This document shows, piece by piece, positions 17,788 through 26,214 of a DNA stretch of 64,000 bases. The position numbers and the translations under genes are program-made. The stretch is from Treponema sp. (GTDB taxonomy: Bacteria > Spirochaetota > Spirochaetia > Treponematales > Treponemataceae). Numbering within the stretch: position 1 is the first letter of the stretch; every line of letters begins with the position of its first letter. The stretch is taken from the NCBI GenBank assembly GCA_017619795.1, contig JAFZRP010000065.1:1-64000 (forward strand). Reading direction: 5' to 3'. The notes beneath the pieces are model-generated. The model did not search any database. It was not told where the DNA came from and saw nothing but the letters and a program-made list of their open reading frames with translations.

Positions 17788-18192
17788 CTATTCACTTCTA
17801 GGCTTATGACAGTTACTGCACCCCACTATATGCACATGCTTTTTTCCAAGCTGCTTATTAAACAACCGGGCTGTAAGAATCTGGTCTGCCGAAAGCCGCT
17901 GATGACATACAGGGCAGGTTCTGCTCACCCCTGGCTCACAGGCAGGATAGCAATGCGGGCAGCCGGAAATTGTCATAAGCTGGTCCGGCACCTTCATAGG
18001 GCGGTAAACCTTGGAAATAAGCTGCTCGCCCACAAAAAGCTCCGAGCCGCAAACCGGGCATTTTACCGGCTGAAGGTTCTTTTCGCGCTCTTTTTTCAAT
18101 GCAGCATATTTCCGCTTTTCGTTGTACCGCAGAATACAGGCAAGTAAGATGATGATGACGACAGAACAGATCCCGATTAAAAAGTAACTCAA
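17788..18192 (-). CDS. membrane-anchored zinc-ribbon protein, unknown function
   Basis: 134 residues: one N-terminal membrane helix (about 3-20), a basic charged stretch, then four CxxC pairs (CPVC, CPHC, CPVC, CSNC) that would form two zinc ribbons. No catalytic motif is seen. The start is TTG, with GGAG eight bases upstream and no suitable ATG. It lies downstream of the sirtuin gene on the same strand and ends shortly before the asnB leader. Confidence 0.65.
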   Translation of the reverse strand: MSYFLIGICSVVIIILLACILRYNEKRKYAALKKEREKNLQPVKCPVCGSELFVGEQLISKVYRPMKVPDQLMTISGCPHCYPACEPGVSRTCPVCHQRLSADQILTARLFNKQLGKKHVHIVGCSNCHKPRSE

Positions 18193-18228
18193 AGCTTTTC
18201 TCCAATTAAAACTTTTTCCGCAGTAAAA

Positions 18229-18969
18229 CTATCGAACCTTAATCTGATCGAGCACCTTTCCAATCGGCTCGTGAATAACAAGCTCGCAGTACATATCCTG
18301 AGCTGTTGAAGATTTATTTAACATAACAAGATGCTTTCCCTTAAAATAGCGGATAAAACCAGCTGCAGGATAAACATTGAGCGAGGTGCCGCCGATGATG
18401 AGGGTGTCTGCATTCGAAATTGCAGTAATAGCACCTTCAACTGTATCATCATCAAGGCCTTCCTGATAAAGAACAACATCCGGCTTTACAAGTCCACCAC
18501 ATTTTGTACAGATTGGCAGCTTATTCTCAGAGTTTTCGCTTTCCTTAATAAAGTTTTCATCGTAAAAAGCGTGGCACTTTAAGCAGTAATTTCGCAGTGT
18601 ACTTCCGTGAAGCTCGTACACAACCTTGCTGCCTGCAAGCTGATGAAGGCCATCAATATTCTGAGTAACTATTGCCTTAAGCTTTCCAGCCGCTTCGAGC
18701 TCTGCCAACTTAAGATGAGCCTTGTTCGGTTTTATTCCAACAGGCAAAAGCTTTGCCCTGTAAAATCTGAAAAACTCGGGTGTGTCCCTGAAGAAAAAGT
18801 CTCTGCTTAAAATCTCTTCTGGAGGATAATCCCACTCTTTGTTATAAAGTCCATCTGTGCTTCGAAAATCTGGAATTCCCGATTCTGTAGAAACTCCTGC
18901 TCCACCAAAAAAAACGATATTGTTAGAATCATCAATAATTTTCTGCAAAGCTTCAATCATCTTATCCAT
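18229..18969 (-). CDS. cobB: Sir2-family NAD-dependent protein deacylase
   Basis: 246 residues from the ATG at 18969, chosen because GGAGG lies six bases before it; the frame also opens at a TTG two codons earlier. All sirtuin motifs are present: GAGVSTESGIPDFRS, TQNIDGLH, catalytic His in ELHGS, a zinc site of two CxxC pairs (CLKC, CTKC), and GTSLNVYPAA. It removes acyl groups from lysines using NAD, giving O-acyl-ADP-ribose and nicotinamide. Its start lies 12 bases past the stop of the esterase gene, which suggests one transcript. Confidence 0.94.
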   Translation of the reverse strand: MDKMIEALQKIIDDSNNIVFFGGAGVSTESGIPDFRSTDGLYNKEWDYPPEEILSRDFFFRDTPEFFRFYRAKLLPVGIKPNKAHLKLAELEAAGKLKAIVTQNIDGLHQLAGSKVVYELHGSTLRNYCLKCHAFYDENFIKESENSENKLPICTKCGGLVKPDVVLYQEGLDDDTVEGAITAISNADTLIIGGTSLNVYPAAGFIRYFKGKHLVMLNKSSTAQDMYCELVIHEPIGKVLDQIKVR

Positions 18970-18981
18970 TATCAACCTCCA

Positions 18982-19875
18982 TTACTCCTGCAGCATTTGT
19001 GCAAGCCAGCCAACTATACCCTTTGGAAGACTCGGTTCCATTGGAGTTCCATCGTCAAACATAAGATTACAATGCATTGGATTTATTAAACAATGCTGTC
19101 CCATTTCTATCCCATTGTTTATAGAAGCTACACCATGATCTCCGTTATAAACCCATTCAGGTGTAAAAATAAAGCAGTGCTTCATGCGCTTAAGCCGAGG
19201 CAGTCTCGGAACAATCAAATCTTCATAACTGTTAAACTCATCGCGTTTTCCTATGGCGAGGAAAAAGTGTACATCATTTGCTTCATAACGTTCCAGGGTT
19301 TTATCGTCGGGAATTGAGCCGGAGCCGATTGGGATAAGTGCATTAAAAAAGTCTGTGTATGCATTTACCATAAGGAAACACATTGTTGCGCCGCTGGAGT
19401 TGCCAAGAATTACCTTTTTGCTGACACCACCGTTTTTTGCAGCAACTGTCTCAATAAAATGGCAGATAAGCTCATATACCGGCTTTACATAGCCTTCGTT
19501 CCAGCTGCCTCTGCAAAATCCATCCTGGTCTTTATACTCATTTGCAAGTGGCAGCAGCAGATAAGCTCCGCCAAGAGTCTTCTGGTATTCTTCTTTTGAA
19601 TAAAACTCCGCACCCGCATAATTGATGCAGACATCGCCGAAAAGTGTATTTGAAGTTCCATGCAGAAAAATAAAAAGTGGATATTCCCGCCCTGCCTCAA
19701 AGCCATGCTCTGTCGGATCGTAGAAATAATAACCCATCTCTGCAAAATCTGCAGGAGTAAAGCTTGCTTTGTGAAAACGAGAAAAATACTCACCTACTTT
19801 ATAAGTCGGCTCATAAGAAATAAATGCACCTTCTGGAAGCTCTTCTGCCCAGGGTGGAAGTGGTCTGTCTGCCAT
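18982..19875 (-). CDS. alpha/beta-hydrolase, esterase-like
   Basis: 297 residues. FIFLHGTSN gives the oxyanion HG motif, GNSSGATMCFL the nucleophile elbow (GxSxG with Ser), and a C-terminal NGDHGV the catalytic His. No signal peptide, so cytoplasmic. The overall plan resembles esterase D-like and PHB-depolymerase-like enzymes; the substrate cannot be told. GGAG precedes the ATG. Upstream of the sirtuin gene and probably in the same operon; a deacylating esterase next to a deacylase is suggestive only. Confidence 0.8.
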   Translation of the reverse strand: MADRPLPPWAEELPEGAFISYEPTYKVGEYFSRFHKASFTPADFAEMGYYFYDPTEHGFEAGREYPLFIFLHGTSNTLFGDVCINYAGAEFYSKEEYQKTLGGAYLLLPLANEYKDQDGFCRGSWNEGYVKPVYELICHFIETVAAKNGGVSKKVILGNSSGATMCFLMVNAYTDFFNALIPIGSGSIPDDKTLERYEANDVHFFLAIGKRDEFNSYEDLIVPRLPRLKRMKHCFIFTPEWVYNGDHGVASINNGIEMGQHCLINPMHCNLMFDDGTPMEPSLPKGIVGWLAQMLQE

Positions 19876-19987
19876 ATTGCTCCTTTACTCCCTTATTTTA
19901 TAGAAGAAAAAATATCCTGTTATTATTCTATATCTCATAAAACCTTTTTGCTAGTATTTTTTACCTATATGGATTATAATATTTGTT

Positions 19988-21241
19988 ATGAAAAAGGTTC
20001 TCATTATCGATTCTCACCAACTCTTCAGAGATTTTTTAAAGCAGAAGCTTGCAGACGACCAGCTGGAAGTTATACTCTCTCAGGAAAACAGGGATTCTTA
20101 TACTAAACTCATAAATATTCTTCCAAATCTTGTAATCCTGGATATGAACGAAGACCATGAAGAAGAAATGGAGTTCCTTGAAAAAAAGATTACCGATGCA
20201 AACACTGCTTCTATTCCGGTTATTGTAACTGGTCCAGATATGAGCAAGGCAAGCATTGCATCCTTAGCAAAATACGGTGTAATTCGATATTTCCCAAAAC
20301 CTATTCAGTTCGATATTTTCTTTGAAGCAATCGGTAAAAAGCTCCAGATTCCGCTTTCAATTGATATGACTCCTTGTGTTCTGGATATTCACCGAAACAA
20401 CAATATTGTATTTATTGAGCTTGCGCTCGGCATGAACAGAGAAAAAATTGCGCTTCTGCAGTACAAGCTTACAGAAATGATTGAACAGGAGCAGATGGAT
20501 TCTCCAAAGGTAATCATAATGCTTACAAACCTTTCTCTTTCGTTTGTAGACGGTTATAATCTGGAGTTCCTTATCGATAATGTTCTGGCTTGTCCAAAAG
20601 TCCACAACAAAAACGTAAAGATTCTTTCGCTCAGTTCTTTTGTTCTGGACCTTATTGAAGGACACAAAACCTACGACGGCATTGAAGTTTCTGATAATCT
20701 GCATAAGCTTCTCAATTCCCTTATGGACACCTCGTTCTCTACAGATGTCTTTGATGTGCTTGCAGACCGAATCCTTATGCCTTCCGGTGAATTTGAAATT
20801 GACACAAGCTCTGTAGAAACCCGCTTTTATTCAGATAACGGCAAGGAAAACAGTGCCTCTAAGAGTGATGGAACTGTCGTTCATATTGCACTTATAGACA
20901 GCGACCTGCAGAGTCTTGCTTATGAAAAAACAAGCTTTGAAGCAATGGGCGCAAAGTGTACTGCCTTTAATTCAGGTAACAAGTTCCTTACTGATTATGA
21001 AAGCGGCACCTTTGATTTAGTGCTTCTGGACATTCTTGTTTCTGACGGTTCAGGCTTCTCTGTTTTGCAGCAGATGAAAAACCGTTACGATGCACCACCT
21101 GTTGTTGTATACAGCCAGAGTCCTCAGAAGGAGTTTATGGTAAAGGTACTTACAGCCGGCGCCAGAAACTATCTTATTAAGCCTCTGAAGCCTGCACAGC
21201 TTGTGAACAAATGTCTTTCAGTTCTTAAGGCAGAGTTTTAA
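19988..21241 (+). CDS. twin-receiver response regulator
   Basis: 417 residues. The N-terminal receiver (1-125) keeps the phospho-acceptor Asp in LVILDMNED and the Lys in YFPKPI, but the acidic pair is reduced to IIDSHQ. A central domain of about 140 residues (for example VFIELALGMNREKI) has a possible STAS-like pattern. The C-terminal receiver (about 300-417) has LIDSDLQ, the acceptor Asp in LVLLDIL, and YLIKPL. No DNA-binding output is seen. No Shine-Dalgarno sequence precedes the ATG; TATAAT (19975-19980) lies seven bases away. The stop overlaps the next gene by one base. Confidence 0.8.
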   Translation: MKKVLIIDSHQLFRDFLKQKLADDQLEVILSQENRDSYTKLINILPNLVILDMNEDHEEEMEFLEKKITDANTASIPVIVTGPDMSKASIASLAKYGVIRYFPKPIQFDIFFEAIGKKLQIPLSIDMTPCVLDIHRNNNIVFIELALGMNREKIALLQYKLTEMIEQEQMDSPKVIIMLTNLSLSFVDGYNLEFLIDNVLACPKVHNKNVKILSLSSFVLDLIEGHKTYDGIEVSDNLHKLLNSLMDTSFSTDVFDVLADRILMPSGEFEIDTSSVETRFYSDNGKENSASKSDGTVVHIALIDSDLQSLAYEKTSFEAMGAKCTAFNSGNKFLTDYESGTFDLVLLDILVSDGSGFSVLQQMKNRYDAPPVVVYSQSPQKEFMVKVLTAGARNYLIKPLKPAQLVNKCLSVLKAEF

Positions 21242-22137
21242 TGCAGAAAATTAATCTTCATACTCACAGCACCTTTTGCGACGGCAGGTTTCCCGCTGAA
21301 GAAATGGTTCTGGCAGCAATTGAAAAAGGCTTTACAATTCTCGGCTTTTCCGGTCATTCAATTCATCCTTTGAACCCGAATTTTTACGCCCCGGAAAAGA
21401 GCTGGCACATTCTCCCGGAAAATCTTACCGCCTATGTTCAAGAGATTCTCCGGCTTAAAGAAAAATATGAACCTCAGATAAAAATCCTTCTTGGCTTTGA
21501 AGCAGATTTTTTAGAAGACAATACAGCATCAAAAAAAATTGGAAACGCAGTTCCAGATAAAGCAGCTTTTGCACAGTTTTCTCCAGATTATCTTATTGGT
21601 TCCGTACATTTTGTTACAAACCAGAAGGGCTTTTACACTGTAGATTTTGATCCGGAAAGTGTTCAAAAGAGTTTGGTTGAGCTTTATAGCGATAAGAACG
21701 GCAAGGTTGATTATAAGGCTGCCGTCTGTGAATATTTCGAAGCCGAACGTAAGATGCTTGAACGCGGCAACTTTGAAATATTGGGTCACGCAGATCTTAT
21801 TAAAAAGACAAATCCTGTCCTTCATTTTTTTGATGATAATGAAAGCTGGTACAAGGAGCAGCTTAAGCTCACTGCAAAGAGCGCCGCAAAAGCCGGAGTT
21901 GTTGCAGAAATAAATACAGGTGCTATAGCCCGCGGCATTCTGAAGGATCCGTATCCTTCACAACAATTTCTTGAATATTTTAAGAATGAGGGTGTGCCGG
22001 TTTGCATAAACTCAGACGCACACTTTACAGATAAGATTGACTGCGCCTGGGACTTAGCATCCGAGGCCGCAAAAAAAGCCGGCTACAAGGAGCTTACGTA
22101 CCCTGTTACCGGCCAATTTATTCATATTCCACTTTAA
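21241..22137 (+). CDS. PHP-domain histidinol-phosphatase-like protein
   Basis: 298 residues starting with the PHP metal-binding motif INLHTHSTFCDG, followed by FSGHSIHP, FEADFLED, ILGHADLI and NSDAHF, which together supply the metal ligands. This matches the HisK/HisJ histidinol-phosphate phosphatase group, although related PHP proteins act on other phosphates and no other his genes are nearby. Cytoplasmic. The ATG overlaps the stop of the twin-receiver gene (TAATG), so translation is coupled. Confidence 0.85.
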   Translation: MQKINLHTHSTFCDGRFPAEEMVLAAIEKGFTILGFSGHSIHPLNPNFYAPEKSWHILPENLTAYVQEILRLKEKYEPQIKILLGFEADFLEDNTASKKIGNAVPDKAAFAQFSPDYLIGSVHFVTNQKGFYTVDFDPESVQKSLVELYSDKNGKVDYKAAVCEYFEAERKMLERGNFEILGHADLIKKTNPVLHFFDDNESWYKEQLKLTAKSAAKAGVVAEINTGAIARGILKDPYPSQQFLEYFKNEGVPVCINSDAHFTDKIDCAWDLASEAAKKAGYKELTYPVTGQFIHIPL

Positions 22138-22494
22138 CTAGCGGTTTCTTCTCTCTTCTTCATTTGTACAGTTAATGCACATTGGAGCAAACGGAATAAC
22201 ACGGAGTCTGTCCTTTGGAATCTCCTTTCCGCATTTCATACATAAACCGTATTTTCCCTGATGAATTCTGTCCAAAGCATTTTCTATTGCAAGAAGCTTT
22301 TTTGCATACTGTGTTCCAAGAGCTGTAAGAAGAGTTCTGTCAATTGCATCAGAAGCAACGTCAGCCTCATCTCCAGATTCAACAGTCTTTACAAGACCAC
22401 GCATTTCATCACTCTGTCCTTCAAGGGACTCCAATATAGCCTTCTTCTGAGCTGTCAGCTCTTTTTTCATTTCTTCAATAAAAGATTTTTCCAT
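22138..22494 (-). CDS. TraR/DksA-type zinc-finger protein
   Basis: 118 residues. A coiled-coil-rich N-terminal half (about 1-75) is followed by the DksA zinc finger with CMKCGKEIPKDRL and CINC, that is CxxC-x17-CxxC. The family binds the secondary channel of RNA polymerase and modulates initiation, often with ppGpp. The coiled coil is shorter than in E. coli DksA (151 residues), so this is the short TraR/YocK-like form. Tail to tail with the PHP gene without a gap, and divergent from infA. Confidence 0.88.
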   Translation of the reverse strand: MEKSFIEEMKKELTAQKKAILESLEGQSDEMRGLVKTVESGDEADVASDAIDRTLLTALGTQYAKKLLAIENALDRIHQGKYGLCMKCGKEIPKDRLRVIPFAPMCINCTNEEERRNR

Positions 22495-22541
22495 AAATTA
22501 ATTCCCCCGCCCTTTTTACCAAAACGTTTTTTTTTGCTCTG

Positions 22542-22570
22542 TTGTCAAGGTCAAATGTTTAATATATACT
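22542..22570 (+). promoter_or_regulatory. promoter of infA
   Basis: TTGTCA (22542-22547), 17-nt spacer, TATACT (22565-22570), each five of six matches, about 70 bases before the infA ATG. The A/T-rich leader carries AAAGGGT as ribosome-binding site. Confidence 0.65.
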
Positions 22571-22643
22571 AATATAAATGCAAAATACGAAAAACACAAA
22601 TACTTTTTTGCATTTTTTAATTTTTTTATTTTAAAGGGTACTT

Positions 22644-22862
22644 ATGGCAAAAGAAGAAGCTATTGAAGTTGAAGGAGTTGTAAAAGAGGCTCTACCGAAC
22701 ACAACATTTCGCGTAGAATTACCAAATGGTCATATGATTATGGCACATCTTTCTGGAAAAATGCGCAAGCATTATATTAGAATCGTTCCAGGCGACAATG
22801 TAAAGGTTGCCCTTTCTCCCTATGATTTAAACAAGGGAAGAATCATTTTCCGTCAAAAATAA
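22644..22862 (+). CDS. infA: translation initiation factor IF-1
   Basis: 72 residues, the standard length. An S1-like OB fold with the family segments [33 protein letters not shown] and GDNVKV. IF-1 occupies the ribosomal A site during initiation with IF-2 and IF-3. It stands alone here rather than in a ribosomal-protein operon. Followed by the tyrS leader. Confidence 0.97.
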   Translation: MAKEEAIEVEGVVKEALPNTTFRVELPNGHMIMAHLSGKMRKHYIRIVPGDNVKVALSPYDLNKGRIIFRQK

Positions 22863-22907
22863 AATCGCAGCTTATAATCATTCACTTTTTATAATTATCC
22901 AGCTGCA

Positions 22908-22936
22908 TTGACACAACAATCATATTCTGTTAGAGT
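22908..22936 (+). promoter_or_regulatory. promoter of the tyrS leader
   Basis: Consensus TTGACA (22908-22913), 17-nt spacer, TAGAGT (22931-22936, four of six). The predicted transcript start at about 22943 is two bases before the ATG of the leader ORF. Confidence 0.65.
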
Positions 22937-22944
22937 TTGCGAGT

Positions 22945-23049
22945 ATGGAACATATTATCCGCTGGGCACAGAAAATTAATTCCTCAACGTTGGCTTACCT
23001 TTATTATAGCTATAATTTTCTCTCTGTCTGCGGAAACAATGCACAATAA
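22945..23049 (+). CDS. tyrS leader peptide (Tyr-rich)
   Basis: A 34-codon ORF in the tyrS leader. Codons 18, 20, 21 and 23 are Tyr (TAC at 22996, TAT at 23002, 23005 and 23011): four of six codons, local sequence AYLYYSYNF. It ends at TAA 23047-23049, just past segment 2 of the attenuator. No Shine-Dalgarno sequence is seen; the start is two bases from the predicted transcript start, so it would be translated as a leaderless message. Its likely role is to sense charged tRNA-Tyr through ribosome stalling rather than to make a functional protein. The next gene is tyrosyl-tRNA synthetase. Confidence 0.7.
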   Translation: MEHIIRWAQKINSSTLAYLYYSYNFLSVCGNNAQ

Positions 23050-23108
23050 TTTTGTGTTTTTTTGATAATGGTAATTACAGCCTTCCGCATTTACGGGAGG
23101 CTTTTTTT
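22958..23108 (+). promoter_or_regulatory. transcription attenuator of tyrS
   Basis: Three competing pairings. 1:2 (protector): 22958-22962 with 23030-23034 plus 22968-22971 with 23024-23027. 2:3 (antiterminator): TGCGGAA 23029-23035 with TTCCGCA 23083-23089, seven perfect pairs. 3:4 (terminator): 23079-23087 with 23094-23102. Segment 2 is shared by the first two and segment 3 by the last two, and the Tyr codons lie inside the 1:2 loop, as in trp-type attenuators. Confidence 0.7.
23079..23108 (+). terminator. intrinsic terminator in the tyrS leader
   Basis: A 9-bp stem (AGCCTTCCG with CGGGAGGCT, one G-U pair), 6-nt loop, then seven T (23102-23108). It lies 39 bases before the tyrS start codon, so it must be bypassed for tyrS to be expressed from the leader promoter. 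Confidence 0.85.
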
Positions 23109-23147
23109 ATATAATTTTTTATATTCAATTTTAGGAGATATTGAAAA

Positions 23148-24380
23148 ATGACTTTGTTTGAAGACCTTAAATGGCGTGGACTTATTAAAGATGTTGCAGG
23201 CGAAGAAGCTGACCTGCAGAAAGTTCTTGACGGCAAGCCTTTTGCATTCTATTGGGGAACTGACCCTACAGCTGACTCTCTTCATATCGGCCACTATTCA
23301 TCACTCTGTATGGCAAAACGACTGGCTAATGCTGGTCATCATCCAATTCTTTTGTGCGGTGGAGCAACAGGTCGTATTGGTGACCCTCGCCCAACAGCAG
23401 AACGCGAAATTATTTCTGAAGAAGCAGTAAACAAAAATATTGAAGGTATTAGAGCACAGGTTCAGCGTCTTGTTCCTTCTGCAGAACTGGTAGACAACTA
23501 CGACTGGTGGAAGGGTAAGAGCTTTTTGGACACCCTGCGCGACATCGGTAAATATGTAAGCTTAAACTACATGCTCGACAAGGATATTATCCGCCGCCGA
23601 CTTGAAACAGGTATTACCTACGCAGAGTTCTCTTACATGCTTTTGCAGGGCTTTGACTTTGTTCACCTCTTCCAGGAGCACAATTGTCTTATGCAGGTTG
23701 CAGGCTCTGACCAGTGGGGAAACATAACAACTGGTGTAGACCTTATTAAAAAGATGCTGGACGGACAGGCATACGCCTTTACAATGCCTCTCATTCTTGA
23801 TGCTACAGGAAAGAAGTTTGGTAAGTCAGAAGGAAATGCTCTCTGGATTGATAAAGATAAAACTGCTCCTTACGCAATTTACCAGTACCTCATCAACTCT
23901 GATGATTCTAAGGTTCTGGAATATCTTAAGGTATTTACATTCCTTTCTAAAGAAGAGATTGAAGCTGTTTATGCAGAACATCTTGCTGCTCCTGAAAAAC
24001 GAATTGCTCAGAAAAAACTTGCTTACGAAATCATTAAGGATATTCACGGTAAGGAAGAAGCTGACAATGCAGTTCAGGTAAGTGAAAAGCTTTTCGCAGG
24101 TGACTTCAAAGGTCTGGCAGTAAAAGATATTCTTACCGGCATGAAGGGTGTTCCAACCTTCCAGTTTACAAAGGATTCTAATATTGTTGATTTCCTTGTT
24201 GATAACAAAATTGCTTCAAGTAAACGTGAAGCACGCGAGTTTGTAACAGGAAATGCAATTTCTATAAACGGTGAAGTAGTAAACAGCCTTGAAGCTACTA
24301 TTACAAAAGAAATGGCTCTTGAAGGAAAAGTGATTATTGTTCGCCGCGGTAAGAAAAAGTACTATCTGGCAACTATATAA
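23148..24380 (+). CDS. tyrS: tyrosyl-tRNA synthetase
   Basis: 410 residues, usual bacterial length. Class I signatures: YWGTDPTADSLHIGHYSS with HIGH at 46-49, the tyrosine-binding region QVAGSDQWGN, and KFGKS at 223-227 (the KMSKS loop). An S4 RNA-binding domain closes the protein (SKREAREFVTGNAISINGE). It charges tRNA-Tyr with tyrosine using ATP. AGGAGA lies before the ATG. Expression is probably controlled by the Tyr-codon attenuator in its leader. A bidirectional terminator follows. Confidence 0.97.
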   Translation: MTLFEDLKWRGLIKDVAGEEADLQKVLDGKPFAFYWGTDPTADSLHIGHYSSLCMAKRLANAGHHPILLCGGATGRIGDPRPTAEREIISEEAVNKNIEGIRAQVQRLVPSAELVDNYDWWKGKSFLDTLRDIGKYVSLNYMLDKDIIRRRLETGITYAEFSYMLLQGFDFVHLFQEHNCLMQVAGSDQWGNITTGVDLIKKMLDGQAYAFTMPLILDATGKKFGKSEGNALWIDKDKTAPYAIYQYLINSDDSKVLEYLKVFTFLSKEEIEAVYAEHLAAPEKRIAQKKLAYEIIKDIHGKEEADNAVQVSEKLFAGDFKGLAVKDILTGMKGVPTFQFTKDSNIVDFLVDNKIASSKREAREFVTGNAISINGEVVNSLEATITKEMALEGKVIIVRRGKKKYYLATI

Positions 24381-24401
24381 TTTTGTTACTTCAAATATGA
24401 T

Positions 24402-24435
24402 AAAAAAATCTCCGGCTTGACCGGAGATTTTTTTT
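24402..24435 (+). terminator. bidirectional terminator between tyrS and the Bat operon
   Basis: A perfect stem (AAAAAAATCTCCGG 24402-24415 with 24421-24434), loop CTTGA, T-run 24428-24435 on the plus strand and seven A at 24402-24408 serving as the T-run on the minus strand. It ends tyrS and, from the other side, the long minus-strand operon. Confidence 0.9.
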
Positions 24436-24898
24436 AATCGTTGTTCTCGCTGCGACCGGCATTGAAAACGCCTTTTTTACGGATTGCACTCATTACAACC
24501 GTAACATAACCGCCATTTACCTTGTAATCGTTGCTTTCTACAAAATCCTTATAATGTCGGTAGCGGTGAATATATACAATACTCTTTATAAGTCCATCCG
24601 GAATTAAGTAAAAAATTGCATACATAAACAAAAATGTACCAAGTACACCTGTCTTTGTTGTGAGTATAAGAAAAGCAATTCCAATTACAAACTCCAGCAT
24701 CCTTATCTGCATTTGATTTCTTAAATAATCCTTTACTTCCTTTGCTCTCTTCTCATAATCATAACCATCTTCAACCTTTGAGAAATCAATTAAAGGCTTT
24801 ACTTCTTCTGTTATTTCGCTTACAGTCTTTGCAGCTTCTTTACTTTCTGCCTGAGTTTTCTGATACTCTTTTTCTTCTTCGCTCATAAAATCTTTCAT
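24434..24898 (-). CDS. small membrane protein, unknown function
   Basis: 154 residues. A charged, probably helical N-terminus (about 1-65, rich in Glu and Lys) precedes two hydrophobic segments (about 75-93 and 97-115), then a basic cytoplasmic tail. No recognised domain. AAGGAG supports the ATG. It is the last gene of the moxR-bat-smr-dnaJ run, 14 bp after the DnaJ-domain gene, and its stop overlaps the terminator. A membrane partner of the J-domain protein is a reasonable guess only. Confidence 0.65.
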   Translation of the reverse strand: MKDFMSEEEKEYQKTQAESKEAAKTVSEITEEVKPLIDFSKVEDGYDYEKRAKEVKDYLRNQMQIRMLEFVIGIAFLILTTKTGVLGTFLFMYAIFYLIPDGLIKSIVYIHRYRHYKDFVESNDYKVNGGYVTVVMSAIRKKGVFNAGRSENND

Positions 24899-24912
24899 AA
24901 CAGATCTCCTTT

Positions 24913-25584
24913 TTATTTCTTACCGATTTTTATCAGTCGTTTAATACCGTTCAAAGAGCTGACCATGCCCTTTATGCCGTTTCCAATTACCGCGATGCAG
25001 ATTATAAAACCAAATGGAATGATAAAGAATGAGTATCGGAAAAATACAATTCCAACAATTGTCTGTAAAAGCTTTACAAAGAACTTTGAAATATAATCCT
25101 TCTTTGTTTCCTGGCTATAATCTTCATCAGAATTGTTGAAGCCCCAGTATCTGTAATATCTTCTTTGCTGACCGTTATTTTCATCTGAAGAATTGCCTGA
25201 ACCGTAGCTTCCGTTGCCAGTACCATAACTGCCACCAGAGCTCTGTCCGCTGAACCATTCCCAGAAGGTTTCTTCGCTTTCAAAAGGATTTCCGTAAGAA
25301 CCGTATGAGCCGCGACCATAACCATAGCCAAACGGACCATAAGAGCCATTTGCACCTGTTTGAGTATATGTATCTGCCTGACCTGTTAAGTCGTAATTCT
25401 TGCGTTTAGTTGGATCACTGAGAACTTCGTAGGCAGAGTTTATTGCCTTAAACTTTTCCTCGGCAGCCTTATCTCCAGGATTTCTGTCCGGATGATACTT
25501 AAAGGCCATACTTCGGTAAGCTTTTTTAATCTCGTCCTCAGTTGCAGTCTTTTCAACGCCTAAATCTTTGTAGTAGTCGCTCAT
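24913..25584 (-). CDS. membrane-bound J-domain protein
   Basis: 223 residues. An N-terminal J domain (2-70) with the essential HPD in [18 protein letters not shown] stimulates Hsp70 ATPase in the family. It is followed by a Gly/Tyr/Ser-rich linker (about 75-135) and one or two C-terminal membrane segments ([26 protein letters not shown]). There are no zinc-finger or client-binding domains, so it is not DnaJ itself but a type III J protein that would recruit DnaK to the membrane. The ribosome-binding site is weak. Confidence 0.85.
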   Translation of the reverse strand: MSDYYKDLGVEKTATEDEIKKAYRSMAFKYHPDRNPGDKAAEEKFKAINSAYEVLSDPTKRKNYDLTGQADTYTQTGANGSYGPFGYGYGRGSYGSYGNPFESEETFWEWFSGQSSGGSYGTGNGSYGSGNSSDENNGQQRRYYRYWGFNNSDEDYSQETKKDYISKFFVKLLQTIVGIVFFRYSFFIIPFGFIICIAVIGNGIKGMVSSLNGIKRLIKIGKK

Positions 25585-25638
25585 ACCTGTTAAAAAATAA
25601 TAAGAAAATGCAATAAATACAAGTATAAAAAGAGTCTA

Positions 25639-26202
25639 TTAGCGTAATATTACCCAGGTGGCACCGTTGCCGCCTTCCTGACGGGTTTTAGGGTGACCAG
25701 ACATACCGCAGCGTTTGTCCCGTTCAATAAAACGCCTTACCATTGGACCTAAAACCGGGTCGGTTCCTGTCGTATGATTTCCCTTTCCATGAATAATAAG
25801 CACTTTTTTTAGCCCGCGCTGCACACACATTGTTATAAAATCGTTGAGCCTGGCTTCCGCTTCTTCCAGATGAAGCCCATGTAAATCAATCCGCGCTTCC
25901 GGCTTCATGCTTATAAGGTAGCTTCTGTCCTGTTCCCTGTTGATTTCTTCAGCTTCTTCTGCAAGCTTGTCCTTATCTATAGTTCCGTATCGTCTGAGCC
26001 ACATTTCCATAGGGTTTATCTGCTTTGAGTTTTCGTTTTTTATTTTAGCTTCAAAATCTTTTTCCGCAGCGGCTGCTTTTTCTTCTGGAGTCGGCGCATT
26101 AGCCTTTTTATGCGAAACAGTATTCTTGCCGCTTTCCTTCTGTTTTTTTACTTTATCTGCCTGAAGCTTATCCCACTGATTCAAAATATCATTCATATCC
26201 AT
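25639..26202 (-). CDS. Smr-domain protein
   Basis: 187 residues. A Lys/Ala/Glu-rich N-terminal half (about 1-100) is followed by a Smr domain: IDLHGLHLEEAEARLNDF, VLIIHGKGNHT and a C-terminal GGNGATWVIL. Stand-alone Smr proteins are nucleic-acid nucleases or nicking enzymes related to the MutS2 tail and have been tied to rescue of collided ribosomes. The LDLHG-type and HGxG motifs are intact (DLHG, HGKG). It lies 12 bases behind the BatD-like gene, in the same operon. Confidence 0.87.
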   Translation of the reverse strand: MDMNDILNQWDKLQADKVKKQKESGKNTVSHKKANAPTPEEKAAAAEKDFEAKIKNENSKQINPMEMWLRRYGTIDKDKLAEEAEEINREQDRSYLISMKPEARIDLHGLHLEEAEARLNDFITMCVQRGLKKVLIIHGKGNHTTGTDPVLGPMVRRFIERDKRCGMSGHPKTRQEGGNGATWVILR

Positions 26203-26214
26203 AATGCGCCCCCA

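Noticed and set aside
22863-23147. T-box riboswitch for tyrS
   Set aside because: The T-box core and specifier-stem features were looked for and not found; the Tyr-rich leader ORF and three-way pairing explain the leader better.
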